The translations under genes and the position numbers were made by a program. Below, piece by piece: positions 58,203 through 64,000 of a stretch of DNA of 64,000 bases (position 1 is its first letter; every line of letters begins with the position of its first letter). The notes under the pieces are model-generated. The model ran no database searches. It was given only the letters and a program-made list of their open reading frames with translations, and was not told the DNA's origin. Location: assembly GCF_002939475.1 (NCBI RefSeq), contig NZ_PKFQ01000001.1:6073001-6137000 (forward strand), in the 5' to 3' direction. Source of the stretch: Streptomyces cinnamoneus (GTDB lineage Bacteria; Actinomycetota; Actinomycetes; Streptomycetales; Streptomycetaceae).

Positions 58203-60851
58203 GTGCGAACCGCCGACATCCGCAGCCGCTTCCTCGACTACTTCGCCGCCCGCGGTCACACCGTGGTGCCCAGCGCGCCCCTGCCGACCCCTGATCCGAC
58301 GCTGCTGTTCGTCAACGCCGGCATGGTGCCGTTCAAGCCGTACCTGACCGGCGAGGCCGCGCCGCCGTGGCCGCGCGCCACCAGCGTGCAGAAGTGCGTG
58401 CGGACCCTCGACATCGAGGAGGTCGGCAGGACCACGCGGCACGGCTCGTTCTTCCAGATGAACGGGAACTTCTCGTTCGGGGACTACTTCAAGGAGGAGG
58501 CCGTCTCCTTCGCCTGGGAGTTGTCCACCTCGTCCGTCGAGGAAGGGGGGTACGGGCTCGATCCCGAGCGGATCTGGGCCACCGTCCATCATTCCGACGA
58601 CGAGGCCGCCTTGCTGTGGCGGCGCGTCGCGGGGCTGCCCGAGGAGCGGATCGTGCGCCGGGGCGACGAGGACAACTTCTGGTCCATGGGCGTTCCGGGG
58701 CCGTGCGGCCCCTGCTCGGAGCTCTACTACGACCGGGGGCCCGCCCTCGGGCGCGCCGGCGGCCCGGCCGTCGACGAGGACCGGTACATGGAGTTCTGGA
58801 ACCTCGTCTTCATGCAGTACGAGCGCGGGGAGGGCGCCGGCAAGAGCGGCTATCCGATCCTGGGCGAACTGCCCCGCCGCAACATCGACACGGGCATGGG
58901 CCTGGAGCGCATGGCCACCCTGCTGCAAGGTGTCGACAACCTGTACGAGATCGACGAGACGCGGCCCGTGCTGGACCGGGCCGCGGAGCTGACCGGTGTG
59001 CGGTACGGGGCCGATCACCTGGCGGACGTACGGCTGCGGGTCGTCGCCGACCACGTGCGCACCGCCCTGATGCTGCTCGCCGACGGCACCGCCCCCGGCA
59101 ACGAGGGCCGCGGATACGTGCTGCGGCGCATCCTGCGCCGGGCCGTGCGCTCGGTGCGGCTGCTGGGGCATCAGGACCCCGCGCTGCCGGAGCTGCTGCC
59201 GGCCGCCCGGGACTGCATGAGGCACAGCTACCCGGAGGTCGCCGAGGAGTTCGGCCGCATCTCCCAGCAGGCGTACGCCGAGGAGGACGCCTTCCGGTCG
59301 ACGCTGCGCCAGGGCACGACCGTCCTGGACACGGCGGTGGCCGAGGTCAAGGCGGCGGGCGGGCACCTGCTGCCGGGGCCGAAGGCCTTCCTGCTGCACG
59401 ACACCTACGGCTTCCCCGTCGACCTGACGCTGGAGATGGCCGAGGAACAGGGCGTCGAGGTCGACCGGGAGGGCTTCACCGCGCTGATGGCGGAGCAGCG
59501 CGAACGGGCCCGCGCGGACGCCCGGGCCCGCAAGTCGGGCGGCGCGCTGGACACCTCCGCGCTGCGGACGGTGCTCGCCGCCCACGGACCGACGGACTGG
59601 CGGGCGTACGACACGCTGACGACGGACTCGCGCGTGCTGGCCCTGCTGGGGCCGGGCGGTCCGCTGAAGGCGGTGCGCAGCGGTGAGATCGCCACGGTCG
59701 TGCTGGACCGGACGCCGTTCTACGCCGAGTCGGGCGGCCAGGACAGCGATGCCGGCACCCTGACGGGCGCCTCGGTGGAGGCCGAGGTGCTGGACGTCCA
59801 GCGGCCGCTGCCCGGCCTGGTGGTCCATCGGGTGCGGGTCACGGCCGGCGAGCTGGCGGCGGGCGACGCGGTACGGGCGGCCGTGGACCCGGAATGGCGG
59901 CTGGGGGCACGGCAGGCGCACTCCGGTACGCACGTGCTGCACGCCGCGCTCCGGCAGGTGCTGGGCCCGACGGCCCTCCAGGCGGGTTCGTACAACCGCC
60001 CCGGCTATCTGCGGCTGGACTTCCCCTGGCGCGGCGGTCTCGGCCCGGCCGCGCGCGGCGAGGTCGAGGAGGCGGCGAACCGCGCGCTGCGCCGGGACCT
60101 GCCGGTGGACGTGCGGTGGATGTCGCTGCCCGAGGCCAAGGAGCTCGGTGCGCTGGCGCTGTTCGGCGAGACCTACGGCGAGCGGGTGCGCGTGGTGGAG
60201 ATCGGCGGCGCGTGGTCGCGCGAGTTGTGCGGCGGCACGCACGTCGAGCGCGCCGCGCAGGTGGGCGTGGTGGCGCTGACGGCCGAGTCGTCGGTGGGCG
60301 CGGGCATGCGGCGGCTTGAGGCGGCCGTCGGCTTCGAGGGCTTCCGCTATCTGGCGCGCGAGCGTGACCTGGTCTCCCGTCTGGCGGAGCAGGTGCAGGC
60401 CCCGCGAGCCCACCTGCCCGAGCGGGTGGCGGGGCTGCTGGAGCGGCTGAAGGCCGCCGACCAGCAGGCGGAGGAACTGCGCCGCCGCGCCGCAGTGGCC
60501 CGCGCAGGGGAGCTCGCCGCGGCGGCCACCGACGTCCACGGCACCCTCGTCGTCACGGCGACGACGGACGGCGACGCCCGCTCGCTGGCCCTCGCGGTCC
60601 GCGACCGCCTGCCCCGGGAGCGCCCGGGGGTGACGGCGGTCGGCGCGACGGCCGACGGCGGCAAGGCGGTGCTGACGATCGCCCTCAACCGGGCCGCGGC
60701 CGAGACGGGCCTGTCGGCCGCCGGCCTGGTGAAGTCGCTGCTGTCCGGCCGCGGCGGCGGCACGGCGGAGGTCGCCCAGGGCGGCGGCGTGCCGGCGGAG
60801 TCGCTGCGGGCGACGCTCGACGGCCTGACGGGCCTGCTGGCCGGGGAGTGA
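58203..60851 (+). CDS. alaS: Alanyl-tRNA synthetase
   Basis: An 882-residue AlaRS of full length: class II catalytic core (F-V-N-A-G-M-V-P-F-K-P, then H-G-S-F-F-Q-M-N-G-N-F-S-F-G-D-Y), editing domain with H-S-G-T-H-V-L-H (zinc His pair) and C-G-G-T-H, and a C-terminal DHHA1-type domain (about 770-880). It charges tRNA-Ala and clears mischarged Ser/Gly. It starts with GTG 12 bases after tsaD. In well-studied Streptomyces alaS lies with ruvX/mltG/aroE genes; none is here, so this is probably an extra copy. A role in resistance to an AlaRS-directed antibiotic is possible. Confidence 0.95.
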   Translation: MRTADIRSRFLDYFAARGHTVVPSAPLPTPDPTLLFVNAGMVPFKPYLTGEAAPPWPRATSVQKCVRTLDIEEVGRTTRHGSFFQMNGNFSFGDYFKEEAVSFAWELSTSSVEEGGYGLDPERIWATVHHSDDEAALLWRRVAGLPEERIVRRGDEDNFWSMGVPGPCGPCSELYYDRGPALGRAGGPAVDEDRYMEFWNLVFMQYERGEGAGKSGYPILGELPRRNIDTGMGLERMATLLQGVDNLYEIDETRPVLDRAAELTGVRYGADHLADVRLRVVADHVRTALMLLADGTAPGNEGRGYVLRRILRRAVRSVRLLGHQDPALPELLPAARDCMRHSYPEVAEEFGRISQQAYAEEDAFRSTLRQGTTVLDTAVAEVKAAGGHLLPGPKAFLLHDTYGFPVDLTLEMAEEQGVEVDREGFTALMAEQRERARADARARKSGGALDTSALRTVLAAHGPTDWRAYDTLTTDSRVLALLGPGGPLKAVRSGEIATVVLDRTPFYAESGGQDSDAGTLTGASVEAEVLDVQRPLPGLVVHRVRVTAGELAAGDAVRAAVDPEWRLGARQAHSGTHVLHAALRQVLGPTALQAGSYNRPGYLRLDFPWRGGLGPAARGEVEEAANRALRRDLPVDVRWMSLPEAKELGALALFGETYGERVRVVEIGGAWSRELCGGTHVERAAQVGVVALTAESSVGAGMRRLEAAVGFEGFRYLARERDLVSRLAEQVQAPRAHLPERVAGLLERLKAADQQAEELRRRAAVARAGELAAAATDVHGTLVVTATTDGDARSLALAVRDRLPRERPGVTAVGATADGGKAVLTIALNRAAAETGLSAAGLVKSLLSGRGGGTAEVAQGGGVPAESLRATLDGLTGLLAGE

Positions 60852-60860
60852 GGACGGTAC

Positions 60861-60900
60861 GGGCCGGGGTGGCCTGCGGCCGACCGCTCCACCCCGGCCC
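60861..60900. terminator. Bidirectional terminator between alaS and cobIJ
   Basis: Perfect 12-bp stem gggccggggtgg/ccaccccggccc with a 16-base loop, in the 56-base gap between convergent genes. Confidence 0.85.
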
Positions 60901-60907
60901 GCGGCCG

Positions 60908-62416
60908 TCACCGCTCCGGATACCGCCGCGGCGTCCAGACGATCTCCTCCGTGCCGTCCTCGCCCCGGCGCACCGCGCGGGTCTGCGTCGAGCCGACGAT
61001 GAGGAGGGTGCGCATGTCGACCTCGGACGGGTCCAGTTCGCCCAGGCGGACGACGCGGACGTGCTCCTGGGGGCCGCCCACGTCACGGGCCACGACCACC
61101 GGCGTGTCCGGGGTGCGGTGCTCCAGGAGCAGCTCGCGGGCCTTGCCGACCTGCCACAGGCGGCTGCGGGAGCCGGGGTTGTACAGGGCGAGCACCAGGT
61201 CCGCGGCCGCGGCCGACCGCAGGCGCTCCGCGATGACCTCCCACGGCTTGAGGCGGTCCGACAGCGACACGACCGCGTAGTCGTGGCCCAGCGGCGCGCC
61301 CGCGCGGGCCGCCGCCGCGTGGGCCGCCGTCATGCCGGGCACCACACGGACCGGGATGTCGCGGTACGGGCCCTCGGAGGCGACCTCCAGCACGGCCGTG
61401 GCCATGGCGAAGACGCCGGGGTCACCCGAGGAGACCACCGCGACCCGGCGGCCCTGCCGGGCCAGGTCGAGGGCGAACTCGGCGCGTTCCGACTCCACCT
61501 TGTTGTCGGAGGCGTGCCGGCGCTGGCCGGGGCGCGCGGGGACCCGGTCCACGTAGGTGCTGTAGCCGACGACGTCCTCCGCCGCCGCGAGCTCGCCGCG
61601 CGCCTCGGGGGTCAGCCACAGCGGTCCCGCCGGGCCCAGCCCGACGACGACGACCTCGCCCCGCGTCGTGGCGGGGGCCGCGTCCACGCGGCTCGGCAGC
61701 ACCGCCACCGAGAAGTACGGCACCGACGCGGGGTCCACGTCCGCCAGCCTGCCCGTGCGCTCGCCGCTCATCGTGGCGCGCTCCACGTAGCGCGCCTCCG
61801 GCAGCCGGCCGGACCGCTCCAGCGCGCCGCGCACGGCGGGGAAGGTGCGGCCCAGCTTCATCACGACGGCCGAGTCGGTGGCGGCCAGGCGGGCCGTCAG
61901 CTCCTCCTCGGGCAGCGTGCCCGGCAGGATCGTCAGCACCTCCTCGCCCTCGACCAGTGGTTCGCCCAGCCGTGCGGCCGCCGCGCTCACCGAGGTGACC
62001 CCGGGGACCACCTCGGTGGCGTAGCGGTGCGCCAGCCGCTTGTGCATGTGCATGTAGGAGCTGTAGAAGAGCGGGTCGCCCTCGGCGAGCACCGCGACCG
62101 AGCGCCCGGCGTCCAGGTGCGCGGCCAGCCGGGCGGCGGCCTCCTCGTAGAACTCCTCCATCGCGCCCCGGTAGCCGCCGGGGTGGTCCGTGGTCTCCGT
62201 GGTCACCGGGTAGACCAGGCGCTCCTCGACGTGGTCGGGGCGCAGATGGCGTTCGGCGATGGAGCGCGCGATGCTGCGGCCGTGCCGGGCGCTGTGGTAG
62301 GCCACGACGTCGGCCGAGGCGATGACCTCGACGGCCCGCACGGTCATCAGGGACGGGTCGCCGGGGCCGAGACCGACCCCGTACAGCCTGCCCGTGGTCG
62401 AAGACTGCTCGCTCAC
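60908..62416 (-). CDS. cobIJ: Fused precorrin-2 C20- and precorrin-3B C17-methyltransferase
   Basis: A 502-residue fusion of two tetrapyrrole methyltransferases. CobI part (about 1-240): Y-G-V-G-L-G-P-G-D-P-S-L-M-T near the N-terminus and A-E-G-D-P-L-F-Y-S-S near 95. CobJ part (about 250-490): V-V-V-G-L-G-P-A-G-P-L-W-L-T-P near 255 and V-S-S-G-D-P-G-V-F-A-M-A near 325. It methylates C20 of precorrin-2 and then C17 with ring contraction. It starts with GTG overlapping the cobG-cobH stop (GTGA), so it is co-translated with it. The cobI-cobJ fusion is known in actinobacteria. Confidence 0.95.
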   Translation of the reverse strand: MSEQSSTTGRLYGVGLGPGDPSLMTVRAVEVIASADVVAYHSARHGRSIARSIAERHLRPDHVEERLVYPVTTETTDHPGGYRGAMEEFYEEAAARLAAHLDAGRSVAVLAEGDPLFYSSYMHMHKRLAHRYATEVVPGVTSVSAAAARLGEPLVEGEEVLTILPGTLPEEELTARLAATDSAVVMKLGRTFPAVRGALERSGRLPEARYVERATMSGERTGRLADVDPASVPYFSVAVLPSRVDAAPATTRGEVVVVGLGPAGPLWLTPEARGELAAAEDVVGYSTYVDRVPARPGQRRHASDNKVESERAEFALDLARQGRRVAVVSSGDPGVFAMATAVLEVASEGPYRDIPVRVVPGMTAAHAAAARAGAPLGHDYAVVSLSDRLKPWEVIAERLRSAAAADLVLALYNPGSRSRLWQVGKARELLLEHRTPDTPVVVARDVGGPQEHVRVVRLGELDPSEVDMRTLLIVGSTQTRAVRRGEDGTEEIVWTPRRYPER

Positions 62417-64000
62417 TCTTCCTCGCTCGCTATCGCGTTGATCGCGGCCGCGGCCATCGCGCTGCCGCCGCGCCGGCCCCGTACCACCAGGTACTCCAGC
62501 CCCAGCGGGCTCTGGGCCAGCGCGTCCTTCGACTCGGCGGCTCCGATGAAGCCGACGGGGATGCCGAGGACGGCGGCCGGGCGGCCGGCCCCCTCGGCCA
62601 CCATCTCCAGCAGCCGGAACAGGGCGGTGGGCGCGTTGCCGACCGCCACCACCGCGCCCTCCAGCTTGTCGCGCCACAGTTCGAGCGCCGCCGCGCTGCG
62701 CGTCGTGCCCATGCGGGCCGCCAGCTCGGGGACCGCCGGGTCGGCGAGCGTGCACAGCACCTCGTTGCCGGCGGGCAGCCGCTTGCGGGTGACGCCGGAG
62801 GCGACCATGTTCGCGTCGCACAGGATCGGCGCGCCCGCGAGCAGTGCCTCCCTGGCCCGCGCCACCACCTGGGGGGAGTACGCGAGGTCGCGCACGAGGT
62901 CGGTCATCCCACAGGCGTGGATCATGCGCACCGCGACCCGGGCGACGTCCGGCGGCAGCCCGCCCAGGTCCGCCTCGGCACGGATGGTGGCGAAGGACTG
63001 GCGGTAGATGGACGCGCCGTCCTTTTCGTAGTCGAACACTCTGTCCTCGTTCACGTCGTGCATGTCGTGGTTGCGTGCCGCCGCCACCGCGCCGGCAAGT
63101 CCTCCAGCCGGCACCGGCCGCGCCGGCGTCGGCTCCGTGCCGCCGTCGCGCAGCCCGATCCGGTACCCCTCACCCGTGGCCAGCACGTCGACCCAGGTGC
63201 CCCCGGGGTGGCCGCAGCGCCGTTCGCACCCGGACCAGTACACCGGCAGTCCCCCGGCGCCACCAGGGCGCGCGGGCGGCGCGTCCGCCAGGCAGGCGGC
63301 GGCGTCGGCGCGTACGTCCGCCAGGGACTTGGCGCACCCCGGCCGGCCCGCGCAGGCGCCCACGCCGTGCCACGGGGACCGGGGGGAGGTGATCAGGCCC
63401 GCGTCGGCGAGCGCCGCGAGGCGCGCCGCGGCCGTGCGGGCCGTGAGGCCCGGGACGACGACGCCGCGCCAGGGTGTCACACGCAGTTCCCCGTCGCCGT
63501 CCTGGTCGGCGGTACGGGCCAGGAGCCGCCACTGGTCGGTGGTGAGCCGCCCCAGGGGCGCGGTCACCGACAGGGCGCACCGGCCGTCCGGGCCGTGGAC
63601 CAGGCCCGGTCCGGCCGGGGGGCCGACGGGCAGCGGGCGCGGCGGGACGGGCGCGCAGCCGATGCCGGCCGCGGCGAGGCGGACCGCCAGCCGGTCCGTG
63701 CACGGCCGCCGCCCGGGGGCGAGTTCGCGCACCCGCCAGGCCCGGCTGTCGCTCTCGCGCCGGGCGGCGAGGAACTCCAGGGCCGCCAGGGCCGCCGCGC
63801 GGGGTGCGTCGTCCGCCGCGACGCGCAGCGAGCCGGCGGTGCCGCCGGGGTCGTCGGTGCCGTACGACAGCAGGGCGCTGCGCCCGTCGTCGCTTGCGAT
63901 CAATGTCACATCGGGTCCGAGGGCGACGACGTCGCCCCGGCCGTCGTCCAGACCGAAGAGGAACCGACCCGACAATCCCGACAAGTCGCCTGAACTGTCC
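62413..64000 (-). CDS. cobG-cobH: Fused precorrin-3B synthase (partial) and precorrin-8X methylmutase
   Basis: One uninterrupted frame running past the right edge of the window. The upstream part is the C-terminal 320 or so residues of CobG, a nitrite/sulfite-reductase-like oxygen-dependent enzyme. It shows G-A-C-A-G-R-P-G-C-A-K-S and W-S-G-C-E-R-R-C-G-H-P, the siroheme/4Fe-4S Cys set. Without a stop it continues into CobH: F-D-Y-E-K-D-G-A-S-I-Y-R-Q-S-F, M-I-H-A-C-G-M-T-D and V-G-N-A-P-T-A-L, which moves a methyl group from C11 to C12. An internal ATG at 63064 in D-M-H-D-V-N could start a separate CobH, but no ribosome-binding site precedes it. The true start is outside the window. Confidence 0.9.
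   Translation of the reverse strand, partial: DSSGDLSGLSGRFLFGLDDGRGDVVALGPDVTLIASDDGRSALLSYGTDDPGGTAGSLRVAADDAPRAAALAALEFLAARRESDSRAWRVRELAPGRRPCTDRLAVRLAAAGIGCAPVPPRPLPVGPPAGPGLVHGPDGRCALSVTAPLGRLTTDQWRLLARTADQDGDGELRVTPWRGVVVPGLTARTAAARLAALADAGLITSPRSPWHGVGACAGRPGCAKSLADVRADAAACLADAPPARPGGAGGLPVYWSGCERRCGHPGGTWVDVLATGEGYRIGLRDGGTEPTPARPVPAGGLAGAVAAARNHDMHDVNEDRVFDYEKDGASIYRQSFATIRAEADLGGLPPDVARVAVRMIHACGMTDLVRDLAYSPQVVARAREALLAGAPILCDANMVASGVTRKRLPAGNEVLCTLADPAVPELAARMGTTRSAAALELWRDKLEGAVVAVGNAPTALFRLLEMVAEGAGRPAAVLGIPVGFIGAAESKDALAQSPLGLEYLVVRGRRGGSAMAAAAINAIASEEE

Noticed and set aside
57129..60911. Minus-strand open frame of 1260 codons opposite tsaD and alaS
   Set aside because: Antisense shadow; the plus strand encodes full-length TsaD and AlaRS with all motifs.

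Overview
The window is high-GC actinomycete DNA and almost certainly comes from a Streptomyces chromosome. The evidence is a short chaplin, SpoIIE-type phosphatase and SigB-type sigma factor genes, NB-ARC/TPR and StrR-type regulators, many ATGA/GTGA start-stop overlaps, and rare TTA (bldA) codons confined to a few specialised-metabolism genes. No rRNA, tRNA, CRISPR array, complete insertion sequence or replication origin was seen.

Layout. 0-7.5 kb: the 3' part of a membrane glycosyltransferase-like gene; an NB-ARC/TPR ATPase; two long hairpin repeat elements; a TagF-like protein whose gene carries thirteen copies of a 7-bp repeat; a broken CHAT-protease gene. 7.5-24.7 kb: a compact RiPP cluster of the thiopeptide/TOMM type. 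It holds an HTTM membrane protein, two precursor peptides with Ser/Thr/Cys cores, a full-length LanB-like glutamylation protein, two separate small LanB-C-like proteins, a luciferase-like monooxygenase, an RRE/partner protein, a YcaO cyclodehydratase, two nitroreductase-fold proteins, an ABC exporter and a divergent PucR-type regulator. 25-40.7 kb: mostly housekeeping, stress and cell-surface genes (RlmG-like methyltransferase, L,D-transpeptidase lipoprotein, FMN reductase, DUF4360 protein, anti-sigma-type kinase, PAS/GAF/PP2C phosphatase, panD, XRE and StrR-type regulators, ribokinase, sigma factor, chaplin, an unusual SDR).

40.9-45.9 kb: an operon I do not recognise. It encodes a 387-aa protein with faint class I aminoacyl-tRNA-synthetase-like motifs, two proteins of unknown family, a GH3-type acyl-amide synthetase and a polyprenyl (GGPP-type) diphosphate synthase. 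TTA codons lie near the start of its first two genes and inside the prenyl synthase gene. This is the best candidate for an undescribed pathway.

46-50.3 kb and 60.9-64 kb: two blocks of cobalamin (corrin-ring) genes: cobK, cbiD, cobM, cobL, and the fused genes cobI-cobJ and cobG-cobH. Between them lie a DUF6230/DUF6114 gene set, a cis-prenyltransferase, a PAP2-like protein, a P450/GMC-oxidoreductase/deazaflavin-reductase group, and an adjacent tsaD-alaS pair behind an AT-rich palindrome. That pair looks like an extra, inducible copy and possibly a self-resistance determinant.

Recurring non-coding structure: four related long inverted-repeat elements sit only between convergent genes and act as likely bidirectional terminators. 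In at least two cases the element's conserved end supplies the stop codon of the neighbouring minus-strand gene. Several tandem repeats, in coding and spacer DNA, show active slippage or duplication in this region.
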